Positions 1 to 8,384 of a stretch of 16,195 nucleotides of DNA are shown in pieces. The notes below the pieces were generated by a model, which worked only from the letters and a program-made list of their open reading frames with translations, did not search any database and had not been told where the DNA came from. A program made the translations under genes and the position numbers. Location of the stretch: contig MLAK01000582.1 of NCBI GenBank assembly GCA_001839685.1, forward strand, positions 167,040-183,234, in the 5' to 3' direction. The DNA is from Tritrichomonas foetus. Taxonomy: Eukaryota; Parabasalia; Tritrichomonadida; Tritrichomonadidae. Positions within the stretch are counted from its first letter, which is position 1; every line of letters starts with the position of its first letter.

Positions 1-501
1 AAAAAAAAAAAAACATTCTTCCTGCATTACCTGATAAATCAGGACGTGATTGAAAACCAAATAAAACAAAATTAATTAAAAGATTTGAGCCAATACCACC
101 ATTTGAAGGATCATAGATTTTATTCCATATATGAAAAGTTTCATAAACATTTAAATTGGCTTTAAAAGTGGAGAATAAGTTAAAACTTTTTCGGACACGA
201 GAAATATTCATTGCACGATGATTATTCAAAGCACATATATCAATACTGAATCCAAAGGGTCATTCTAACAGTTTAATTATTGGAACATTAGCATTATCAA
301 TTATTTTATAGTTAGAAATCATTTTTGATTTTAAAAAGAGTTTTGTTAATGTTCTTAAAATATTAGAAATATCAGAATCTTTTGGTAAATTTAGAATGAC
401 GAAATCAATATCACCAATTGGAATATGAATTTAAGTCGCCGAGAATCTTTGGGGATGGTGATTGAGTTTGGTAAATATTTTTCAATGATATTAGTAGACA
501 T
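1..501 (-). pseudogene. broken, partial Trf4/Cid1-type nucleotidyltransferase (non-canonical poly(A) polymerase)
   Basis: Read on the minus strand, one frame gives stretches typical of the Trf4/PAPD5-Cid1 family. They are IHIPIGDIDFVI (the DxD metal site, codons at 404-415), then VPIIKLLE, then PFGFSIDICALNN (the expected third Asp), then NGGIGSNLLINFVLFGFQ, which resembles the GG-(I/L)-GS helix of the central domain. The frame is interrupted by a TAA at 431-433 and a TGA at 260-262. The Gly-Ser that normally lies about 11 residues before DxD is not visible. An ATG at 499-501 opens a different frame (MSTNIIEKYL...) that stops soon after the homology begins. A frameshift, and probably loss of N-terminal sequence, has therefore occurred. 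An Inr-like TCATT lies just upstream of that ATG, so the start may be a relic of the working gene. The 3' end runs into the A-tract at the window edge. An intact member would add untemplated nucleotides to RNA 3' ends. Sequencing errors at a contig end are the main alternative to true decay. Confidence 0.72.
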
Positions 502-1523
502 GGTAATGACTAATCATATTTTTTTATTTTTTTCTGCTTCAGTTGGATTTAGTCATCACACAAACGATTTTAAATGACCATTTAAATGCTATCTTTAAAG
601 ATTAATCCATGTTTCTTCATTTTGGATTGGGTTTGAAGAAGCTTACGGAAAATCTGATTTTAAAAAAATGACTTTTTGAATAGTCACTGTTTTTTTCAGA
701 TGTTTACAGAGGTGATTATATTGAAATCTTAAAAATACTTTTTAAGGGAGATCTATTTCTTTTTGAGGGCGACTGACAGCTTTTTGTGATTTCATCAGAA
801 AAAATTATTCACTTTTTGTGCATGTTTGTTTCAAAATAATTCTGAGATATCTCAAATATTTCAATACCCATCTGAAAAATCATCATCATCACATATTCAA
901 TTTTTTTAATAGTTAACGGCATGGGACTACATCCTTAAGCTTTGCTCAAATTTACAGGAAAATCTTATTATTTATTGGAATAATAGTCATAGTCAAACAA
1001 AATGCTTCATTAGATTTTCATTGATGTAATTGGATCTCAAATTTGGAAAATCAGGTTAGGAGGCACTCTCATAATTGAAATATTACTGTGTTGACGTATT
1101 TTTTACAGACATGCGTAATTTAAAGTAGCTTTATCTTTGCAGTTATAATCATTAATTAACGGCTGCCTCTTTCAAAAAGTTCCTATATCTATATATAATT
1201 TTCGACAAAAATAGGTAAATCAAAAATGCGAAAAATTTGGTTCAAGTAAGCTACATATATAACTAAACTTATCTACCAAATATCTATGAGAAACATTACA
1301 ATCGAGGTTGACATACGTTCTTTGAAATTAGGAAACATATTCTTTTCATCAAATCACTTTATCATCTTATGTAATTAAGTTTGTGTGTTAATTAAAACAT
1401 AAAAAATCAACAGAGTAGGATTTCAAGACAATTTATAAAACCAATAAAATTAAAAATACTAACATGAAGAGCTTGTTTTTCCAAGAATTGTAGTCAAATA
1501 ACTTATAATTATAAAAAATTAAA
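502..1523. other. gene-free stretch between the relic and the FAM184-like gene
   Basis: About 1 kb of AT-rich DNA with many stops in all frames. I found no domain-like stretch, tRNA or tandem array. It includes the 3' flank of the FAM184-like gene. On the minus strand, TGCCGTTA (about 914-921) and AGCCGTTA (about 1157-1164) also fit the loose M3 consensus, but they are far from any start and are probably chance. Confidence 0.6.
505..509 (-). promoter_or_regulatory. Inr-like TCATT upstream of the nucleotidyltransferase relic
   Basis: On the minus strand the sequence reads TCATTACC followed by ATG. This fits the trichomonad Initiator TCA(+1)Py(A/T), with a leader of about 6 bases. It is a short motif and could be chance. 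Confidence 0.35.
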
Positions 1524-4500
1524 TTATTGTGGAGAATGATTTCTTGGTGTGGAAACAGGGGCGACTAGTGGTGGAATCTTCCTTGCTGATCCAACAGCCT
1601 TCAAAGAACCCTCTTTCTTGAGTCTTCTGTCAGAAACAGGGTTGAGAGGCATTGGAGGTGGTTCACCAGAGAAAACTTTATGATAAAGTGTTTCATGTGC
1701 CATAAGCTCACTTTCAAAACTTCTAAAATCGGAAACAATTCGATCAAGTGCATCTTGTCTTTCTTGAACTAGTTCTTCAAGTCTTTGAATATGTTCAACA
1801 TCTTCTGGACGAGCATCTCGAGTCTGATATTTACTTTCTAGCTCTTTAATTGAAGCTTCTAAATCAGTCACGATGTTTTGTTTTTCTTCAAGAATTCTTT
1901 TGTTTTCATCTTCAAGTTTGGCACGTTGTTCTTCAAATTCTTCCTTCTGTGCTTCAAGACGCTTTTCATGTGATTCTTGAATCTTTTGCATCTCTTCAAC
2001 ATGACGATGTTTAAGTTGATCAGTTTCACGTTGAATTCTTGCAAGTTCAATATTAAGAACTTCAATTTCATGCTTATGTTCGTTAGTTAATTGTTCAAGT
2101 TCTGCTTGTTTGTTTCTTTCATGTTCTAAAACTTGATACTGAACATCAAGTTCTGTCTGCTTTAGATCATATCTTAAGTTATGAAGTTTTCTTTGATGCT
2201 CTTGTTTTAACTTGAACAGTTCAGCACTAGCGTCATTACATTGTTTCCTGCCTTCACGAATCAGGCGATTTAATTCTTCATTCAGTGAAGCTACATCAGA
2301 TTTTCTCTTTTCTTCTATTTCTTGTTGTTTCCTTGCAGTTTCTTCTTCAAGATTCTTCACTTGATTTTCTAATTCATTAATTGATGGCTGATGTTCTTTG
2401 GCAAGTCTATCAACTTCAGCTTGGAGTTTGGCAATTTGTTCTTCACCCTTTTTCTTTTCGGCTTCAGTTTCTGCCTTAATTCTTGCAAGTTCTTTAGCTT
2501 TTTCTTCTTCTGCAGCAGCAAGTTCATTCTTTAGTGATTCAAGTTTGGCATTATAATCTTTAAGTGACATTCTTCGTGCTTCTTCATTTTGCTTTTCTTC
2601 TTCAGTGAATTGCTTTTGTAAATTTTCAAATTTTATATTCCAATCACGAATTAATTTCTGTTTTTCTTCTTTCCATTCATTTTCCATTTGTTCCATTTCT
2701 TTCTTCATTTGTGTAATCTTTTGCTGTCTTTCAACAACATCTTTTTGCATTTGAACTTCAATAGATTTCTTTTCTTGCATTTTCGTTTCAATTTGTTGTT
2801 GTAAAGTTGCGCATTCTTTGGCCCATTCTTCTTTTAATTGTTCCAATTTATTTGAACGTTTAAGTTCAGTTTCATTTTTAATCAACTCCATTTCAAGTTT
2901 GAGATTCAATTCGCCTGTTTCTTCAGCTTTTTTAGAGTCCAAAATAAACTGTTTCTTAGCTTTTTCAACTTCCGCATTATGATCCAAATCTAGTTTTTTA
3001 ACCTTTCTATCAAATTCTCTATCTAAAGCAGCCATTGCTTCTTCATGAGTCTTTTGAAGTGTGGAGAAATCTAAATTGCTTTTTCTTTCAATTTCATAAA
3101 CAGCAGCTTCATGATCATCTTTTGATCTTGCAAGTGCTTCTTTGAGATCGGAAGCTTCTTGTAATAATTTTGTAATTGCTGCTTTTGATTCAGTTGAATT
3201 TGTTTTCAGTTTTTCTTGACATTCAGCCATTTTCTGATCTTGTTGATTCTTAATCGCTAAAATTTCAGCATTGTGTTTCTTTTTCATATCTTCAATAACC
3301 AGTCTACTTTTTTCAAGTTCGGCCTCCATTTCAGTTCGAATTCTTGTAAGTTCTTGGAAATGTTTCTTTTGCATTTCTATCATTTCATCATGAGCAGCCA
3401 TTTCTTTCTTATGTGCTTCATCAATATATGCAGCATGTTGTTTTTCAAGGGCTTCTAAATTAGCTTTATGTTCATTAGCGAGAAGTTGGTTTTGTTGATC
3501 GCTTTCGGAAGCAGATTTTTTAGATGCTTCTTCAAACTCGTCAAGTAATTTTTGATATCTTCTTTTCTCTTTTTCTAATTTTTCTTGACGTTCTTTTAAT
3601 TGTCTTTCATGTTCAGCTTCTTCAGCAGCAATTTCAGCTTTTAATTTTTCGACTTCTGCTGAATGTGCAGATTGTGCATCTTCAATTGACTTTTGAAGGT
3701 CAGTAAGCTCTTTTTGACGAGATTCAATGATATGTTTCTGCATTATTTCTGCTTTCTTCATCATTTCTTCAATTTCTTTTTCTTGGAGTGAAGATTGTTG
3801 AGCAAAATTTTCAACCATTACTTTTAAGTCTTCCTTCTGCTTTTGCAAACTGATAACAGTTTGCTCCATATCAGCCTGTTTCTTATTTAATGTATCAATT
3901 GTTGATTTTTTCGATGCCTCTAATTTCTTCCGTAATTCTTCCAGTTCAGCTTCAAATTGCATTCTAAGTTCTCCTTCCCTTTGTGCAGCAGAAGCTAAAA
4001 GCGCTTCGTATTTCGCATTAGCATCATCAATATGTCGAGATAATTCACGTTTGTGCCGATTGTCGAGTCTAGCAACAGCATCTTGATGAAGCTTTTGAAT
4101 TTCATCATTGGCTTGATTAAAAACTGCTGTTGATTGTTCTGCTTTTAATCTTAATGCTTCAACACGGCCTTTCAAGTCACTCAGTCTTGCCGTTGCTGCT
4201 TCGATTGCTCTGTTTGAATCTGATTCAAGTTTAGCTCGTGCTTTTTCGAATTGTATTTTAGTTTGGTTATATTTTGTTTCGAATTCTGTTCTGACTGTTG
4301 ATTCGATGGCAGGATGGTAATCATCAGCCTCTTTTTGAGCAATTGCAAGATTTGCTTTCGAAGCAGCTTCAATCTGTGATAGCTCTAATTCATATTGTGA
4401 TCTTAATCTTGAAACTTCATCACGGTTGTCAATGCTGTCTGCATGCAAACGAAAAACGACATTTGTGAGTTGTGCTATCTTTTTGCTAATATTATGTTGC

Positions 4501-4535
4501 CAAATTGGGTCAACTTCTGTGAGTTGTTGCGTCAT
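1524..4535 (-). CDS. FAM184-family long coiled-coil protein
   Basis: A 1003-residue protein that is almost entirely charged heptad-like coiled coil, rich in E, K, Q and A, with no membrane segment or signal peptide. Both ends carry what I recognise as FAM184 (FAM184A/B) signatures. Near the N-terminus, ISKKIAQLTNVVFRL (residues 16-30) matches the SKKIAQLTKVIY-type block. At the C-terminus, RPEDVEHIQRLEELV (909-923) is followed by a block ending ETLYHKVFSGEPPPMP (948-963), where animal proteins have a RETNFNKVF-like sequence. The tail after about 967 is basic and rich in Ser and Pro, and probably disordered. The biochemical role of FAM184 proteins is poorly defined; a cytoskeletal or scaffold role is inference from the long rod. 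The ATG at 4535 lies 8 residues before the conserved block and is the natural start. No clean Inr is visible just upstream. Generic myosin-tail or Golgin-like similarity would also be expected in database searches and should not be taken as homology. Confidence 0.88.
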   Translation of the reverse strand: MTQQLTEVDPIWQHNISKKIAQLTNVVFRLHADSIDNRDEVSRLRSQYELELSQIEAASKANLAIAQKEADDYHPAIESTVRTEFETKYNQTKIQFEKARAKLESDSNRAIEAATARLSDLKGRVEALRLKAEQSTAVFNQANDEIQKLHQDAVARLDNRHKRELSRHIDDANAKYEALLASAAQREGELRMQFEAELEELRKKLEASKKSTIDTLNKKQADMEQTVISLQKQKEDLKVMVENFAQQSSLQEKEIEEMMKKAEIMQKHIIESRQKELTDLQKSIEDAQSAHSAEVEKLKAEIAAEEAEHERQLKERQEKLEKEKRRYQKLLDEFEEASKKSASESDQQNQLLANEHKANLEALEKQHAAYIDEAHKKEMAAHDEMIEMQKKHFQELTRIRTEMEAELEKSRLVIEDMKKKHNAEILAIKNQQDQKMAECQEKLKTNSTESKAAITKLLQEASDLKEALARSKDDHEAAVYEIERKSNLDFSTLQKTHEEAMAALDREFDRKVKKLDLDHNAEVEKAKKQFILDSKKAEETGELNLKLEMELIKNETELKRSNKLEQLKEEWAKECATLQQQIETKMQEKKSIEVQMQKDVVERQQKITQMKKEMEQMENEWKEEKQKLIRDWNIKFENLQKQFTEEEKQNEEARRMSLKDYNAKLESLKNELAAAEEEKAKELARIKAETEAEKKKGEEQIAKLQAEVDRLAKEHQPSINELENQVKNLEEETARKQQEIEEKRKSDVASLNEELNRLIREGRKQCNDASAELFKLKQEHQRKLHNLRYDLKQTELDVQYQVLEHERNKQAELEQLTNEHKHEIEVLNIELARIQRETDQLKHRHVEEMQKIQESHEKRLEAQKEEFEEQRAKLEDENKRILEEKQNIVTDLEASIKELESKYQTRDARPEDVEHIQRLEELVQERQDALDRIVSDFRSFESELMAHETLYHKVFSGEPPPMPLNPVSDRRLKKEGSLKAVGSARKIPPLVAPVSTPRNHSPQ

Positions 4536-4954
4536 TTACGAGATTTTGATGATTTTATATTTTAATTATCAAACGTACTTTCTGACATGTTAAGTGAATT
4601 TCTTCATTATTTTTATCATTTTGATCTTCCCAAATTATTCTCTGAGATCATGTATTATTATTATAAATAAATGTTTTGTTGTGATTATATTCAATTATTC
4701 GGACTGTTAGTCCAGTCAAGCTAAAAAATTAAAAAATATTATGCTTAGTAATTTGTCATAATCTAATTCACACTTTCTTCATTAACCCAGCATTCAAAAT
4801 AATATCATAAGATGCTATTATCAAAGCAAAATACTAAATGTAAAACATGATTCGAAAAAAAAACTCAAGTTTTCATATAAATGAAGAACTCTGAAATAAT
4901 ATTTAGAAAAAAATTATTTGCAAACAAGCAAAAAATCGCAAAAATAACAATGCT
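4536..4954. other. intergenic: FAM184-like promoter side and hexosaminidase 3' flank
   Basis: 419 AT-rich bases between two minus-strand genes. No ORF or RNA gene is visible. The hexosaminidase stop reads TAAA in sense, matching the UAAA element proposed as the trichomonad polyadenylation signal, which can overlap the stop codon. Confidence 0.5.
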
Positions 4955-7018
4955 TTATAATAGATCATAAAATTTTTCTCTCTCTGGATTTTCATAATAG
5001 AAATCCATGTATATATTTCCATCACATGATTCTTTTAGACACTCAAATTCACATTTCAATGTCATTTCATGATACTTCATTTTATTTGTTACATTAACTT
5101 CATAATAAGCTTCAAATTGATACCTTTCATTCAATTGAAAGTGAGTTTCATTCATTCCCACAAGATTTTCTTCATCAAAAATAAAAACACTATAAACATT
5201 TGCACTTCCTTTGGTTAATTCCACAATCACTCTATAAGTTGAATTTATTGGACAAGTCAATGTTGCATCATATTCAAACGTTCTAACTGCATATTGATTT
5301 CTAGTATGGAAATGACCAATTGGCACTTTATCAATTGGTGCTGCAATAATTTCATTTTGTTTTAATTTTTTAATATGAGCGAATTTTAGTTTGTTATAGA
5401 AAATATTCCAATCTTTATTTTCATTCGCCGTCCAAGCAACTTCACTTAGTGCAAGAAGCCTTGGAAAAATCTTCCACATAACTTCATCTCTTGTTCTTAC
5501 ATGTTCAGTCCATAGATTTGCTTGTACACCAAGAATGAACTTTTCTTTATCAGGTGGAAGTCCTTCAGTTGGATTCAATGAATAAACTTTATTCACAGTT
5601 GTTAATCCGCCAATATATTCATATTTATCATTTGGTATTTGATAGAAATCGAAGTAACAATGAGAGACAGGCGTCATTATTACTTCATGACCCGCATTTG
5701 CAGCTTGTAAACCTAATTTTGTACCATGCCAAGACATTACAACTGCGCTTTCTGCAACACCACCTTGTAAAATTTCATCCCAGCCAATGATTCTTCGACC
5801 TTTCTGTGAAAGATATTTCTCAAAATGTTTTACAAACCAACTTTGAAGTTCTTCTTCATTTGCCAGATTAAAATCTTTCATTCTTTTTTGGCATTTACTA
5901 CAATTATGCCATCGTTTTTTGGGACATTCATCACCACCGATATGAATGAATGGACTATCAAAAAGTTGTACAACTTCATCAAGAACTTCTTCTAAGAATT
6001 TGATAGCTTCATCGTTTCCAGCACAAAAAACGTCTGGATCGACTCCCCAGAAGCATCTCGGTTCAAATGGACCACCTGTACAAGAAAATTGTGGATAAGC
6101 AGAAAGTGCAGCAAGAGCATGACCAGGCATTTCAATTTCTGGAATGATTTGGATATGCAGTTTTTTAGCAAATTCGATAATTTCACGAATTTCTTCTTGT
6201 GTAAAGAAATATGGACCGTATGGTTCATCATCAAGAATATGACGATCACCATTTTGTGGAGAAGCTTTTCTAATTGAACCAATTTCAGTCAGCTTTGGAT
6301 GCTTCTTAATTTCAATACGCCAGGCTTGATCTTCAGTTAAATGCCAGTGAAATTTATTCAATTTATAGTGTGACATTTCAGTTAAAACATCCATGATGGT
6401 TGACGTATTGAAAAAGTGACGGCAAACATCAAGCATTAAACCTCTGTATCTAAATCTAGGTTTATCGTCTATAAGCATGTGCTGCATTGTTTTATCTTGA
6501 TCAATAATTTGATCGAGGGTTTTAGCCGCGTAAAAGAAACCGGATAGAGAAGATGCAGATATTTTTACGCCTGATGACTGTGTGATTGATATTTGATATC
6601 CTTCTTCCGGGATTGTCTTATCTTCGGCGATAATAAAATTCGTTCTTGATGCGGATAGACTTTGATGGCATTTGCCAGTTGCAACTTCACGGTCGAAATG
6701 ATCTTTAACTACATTTGCAAAATATTCAAGAGCTAGCGAGCTTTCCTGGAAATTATTGGTTGAACAAATTGATAATTCATCAGGAAAATGCCATCTTCCT
6801 TTATAATAATGAATTTTGTATGGCTCTGGGATAATCTTCGTAATGTTTGTTCCAGAATGAACGGAAATATTTGGAATGTTTTGAAACAAAGAAAATAAGC
6901 TGAGAAATCCCATTTCGGCGAAGAAATGTGATATGAAAAATAATAATCGAATATCTAAATCTGTAATGTGATGTAAAATAAAAGAATCATTCATAATGGT
7001 TGAATCCAGAAAGTTCAT
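4955..7018 (-). CDS. beta-N-acetylhexosaminidase (glycoside hydrolase family 20)
   Basis: Removes terminal beta-linked GlcNAc/GalNAc from glycans, presumably in lysosome-like vesicles or outside the cell. Numbered from the ATG at 7018 (687 aa), the GH20 N-terminal alpha/beta domain covers about 63-185 and the barrel about 190-535, followed by a C-terminal beta-rich part to the end. The active site is complete. It includes FRYRGLMLDVCRHF with the sugar-binding Arg at 200, EIEMPGH ending at His300, and the catalytic pair D363-E364 in HIGGDE. Also present are VVMSWHG (Trp430), a Tyr in SHCYFDFYQ, and GVQANLWTE (Trp503, Glu505). Several N-X-S/T sites and paired cysteines agree with passage through the ER. 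The start is uncertain: the frame is open to a GTG at 7033, ATGs lie at 7018 and 6993, and an ATG at 6913 gives a 652-aa form beginning MGFLSLFSLF, a short signal-peptide-like stretch. Inr-like TCACA precedes both the 7018 and the 6913 starts. The longer form would have a hydrophobic segment at about 24-45, more like a signal anchor. Confidence 0.95.
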   Translation of the reverse strand: MNFLDSTIMNDSFILHHITDLDIRLLFFISHFFAEMGFLSLFSLFQNIPNISVHSGTNITKIIPEPYKIHYYKGRWHFPDELSICSTNNFQESSLALEYFANVVKDHFDREVATGKCHQSLSASRTNFIIAEDKTIPEEGYQISITQSSGVKISASSLSGFFYAAKTLDQIIDQDKTMQHMLIDDKPRFRYRGLMLDVCRHFFNTSTIMDVLTEMSHYKLNKFHWHLTEDQAWRIEIKKHPKLTEIGSIRKASPQNGDRHILDDEPYGPYFFTQEEIREIIEFAKKLHIQIIPEIEMPGHALAALSAYPQFSCTGGPFEPRCFWGVDPDVFCAGNDEAIKFLEEVLDEVVQLFDSPFIHIGGDECPKKRWHNCSKCQKRMKDFNLANEEELQSWFVKHFEKYLSQKGRRIIGWDEILQGGVAESAVVMSWHGTKLGLQAANAGHEVIMTPVSHCYFDFYQIPNDKYEYIGGLTTVNKVYSLNPTEGLPPDKEKFILGVQANLWTEHVRTRDEVMWKIFPRLLALSEVAWTANENKDWNIFYNKLKFAHIKKLKQNEIIAAPIDKVPIGHFHTRNQYAVRTFEYDATLTCPINSTYRVIVELTKGSANVYSVFIFDEENLVGMNETHFQLNERYQFEAYYEVNVTNKMKYHEMTLKCEFECLKESCDGNIYMDFYYENPEREKFYDLL

Positions 7019-7020
7019 GG

Positions 7021-7025
7021 TGTGA
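7021..7025 (-). promoter_or_regulatory. Inr-like TCACA before the upstream hexosaminidase ATG
   Basis: In sense the sequence reads TCACACC then ATG (7018), fitting TCA(+1)Py(A/T) with a leader of about 5 bases. A competing TCACATTTC (TCACA at 6927-6931) lies 16 bases before the internal ATG at 6913. The sequence alone does not show which one is used. Confidence 0.4.
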
Positions 7026-7033
7026 TAATGCAC

Positions 7034-8384
7034 TTGTTAGTCACTTATCGATATTGTTTTGATCACTTAATACTTTTTATTCATTTTTATATCAATAACT
7101 AGTTTTAATTTACAATATTTCAATTAGCAGTTTAAAAAGATGATGAAAATCAAACTATTTTAACATTTTTGTTATGTAAAATTAGTTTTTACAAATAATT
7201 GAAAGTCTTCCTTTATGTAAAGCATCTGTGATATTTCGAAGTAAACAACAATCAACTGCGACAAATTTCCACATGCAGCATGAGACATGTTGATTAAAGG
7301 AATTTATACACCAAAAATATATTAACAACATTTTAAAATTAATTTCTTAGAAATATGTTAAAATCGACAAATTTGAATAAAATCACTCCATATTTCTTCT
7401 CAAATATAAAAAAGATAATATCAATGATTAGATTTCAGTTTCTTTTTTCTTTTTTTGTTTTTGATCATGAATCATGCTTTCCCATTTCACTATTTTCATT
7501 CATAATATCACTTTTTGTTCACAAAACTGTCAGTTTTTATTCATGCATGTATACTTTTTAACTTTTCAGGAAATGGAGATTTGTCGACAATGATTTGATT
7601 CATGATAAAACACCAAAATCATAACTTTATTGGATTGAATCAGAACAAATCCACATAACATATGGACAATTCGAGGAATGGTAGTTTCAGGATACGGAGG
7701 AACAAGATGCAAAATAAATTTTTGCAGAAATAAACTTTTCAAAATGTAATAATTATATCAAAATTTCTGAAGGACGTAGAAAATTTCTTCATTGAAAAAT
7801 ATTCTAAAGAATGTATATAGAATTTTTGTATGGTTACCTCAATTTTTTTGAAATGAATCAAGTCAAATTTTATCAAAAATAATTTACCATCAGTTGCATT
7901 TTATTGATACGCATGCATGGTTATATGGTCGGCATCTTCTTTTTATTTTAGTTGTTTTCCTCTTCAGTCATATTTCTTAATTGATAAGTCTTCATCTACA
8001 GATCACGCAGTTGCTATCATTCCACAATTGTGTAATTTGCATATATTCAATTTCCAATCCTAATTTGTGTCATTACATGAATGTATTGTTTCATGTTAAT
8101 CTCATATTGACGCAATGTCTTCTCAGAGAGGTTTTTATTGAAAGTTTCGAGTAAATACATCATAAATTGAAATGAGCATAGAAAAACATCATCCTACAAC
8201 TAAATATTGATACAAAAAGAAATGCCTTCTCAACATTCTGGCAAATCTATTCGAGATTTCGTCTCAAAAAGATTTGATAATAAAAAAAAATTGAATTAAG
8301 TTAAACAAAAAATAACGAGGATTTCATTTAATTTGAGAGAGGGGTTATAGAAATTTGTGAGGTAAAGAAAAAACCGTTACTAGA
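7034..8384. other. 1.35 kb gene-free divergent promoter region
   Basis: Separates the minus-strand hexosaminidase from the plus-strand TCAF-like gene, so both promoters must lie here. Open frames are short and have chance-like, Phe-rich compositions. A TAACGA at 8313-8318 resembles the Myb recognition element described for Trichomonas ap65-1, and the M3-like octamer is at 8372-8379. No tRNA, intron signal or transposon end was seen. Confidence 0.55.
8372..8379 (+). promoter_or_regulatory. M3-like core promoter octamer AACCGTTA
   Basis: Fits the Trichomonas vaginalis M3 consensus (A/G/T)(A/G)C(G/C)G(T/C)T(T/A/G), an element bound by a Myb-type factor. It ends 5 bases before the ATG at 8385. 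No good Inr lies next to this start, so M3 may serve as the core element here. Confidence 0.5.

Noticed and set aside
1..13. terminal A tracts as telomeres or retroposon tails
   Set aside because: They are plain homopolymers at both ends, with no telomere-type G-rich repeat and no flanking target duplication visible; assembly breaks are simpler.
3273..3706. plus-strand frames within the FAM184-like gene
   Set aside because: They are antisense shadows of the Glu/Lys-rich coiled coil, which read as Phe/Leu-rich frames on the other strand.
7019..7033. GTG at 7033 as the hexosaminidase start
   Set aside because: Nuclear genes use ATG; the first in-frame ATG is at 7018, and an internal one at 6913 is also credible.
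7019..7045. ACTAAC upstream of the hexosaminidase as an intron branch or 3' splice site
   Set aside because: Trichomonad introns need an extended ACTAACACACAG-type end and a GTATGT-type 5' site; neither is present here.
7355..7561. 68-codon plus-strand frame rich in Phe, Ile and Ser
   Set aside because: Composition is what AT-rich random DNA gives (TTT/ATA codons), with no domain pattern or convincing promoter. The apparent hydrophobic segment is not good evidence for a membrane peptide.
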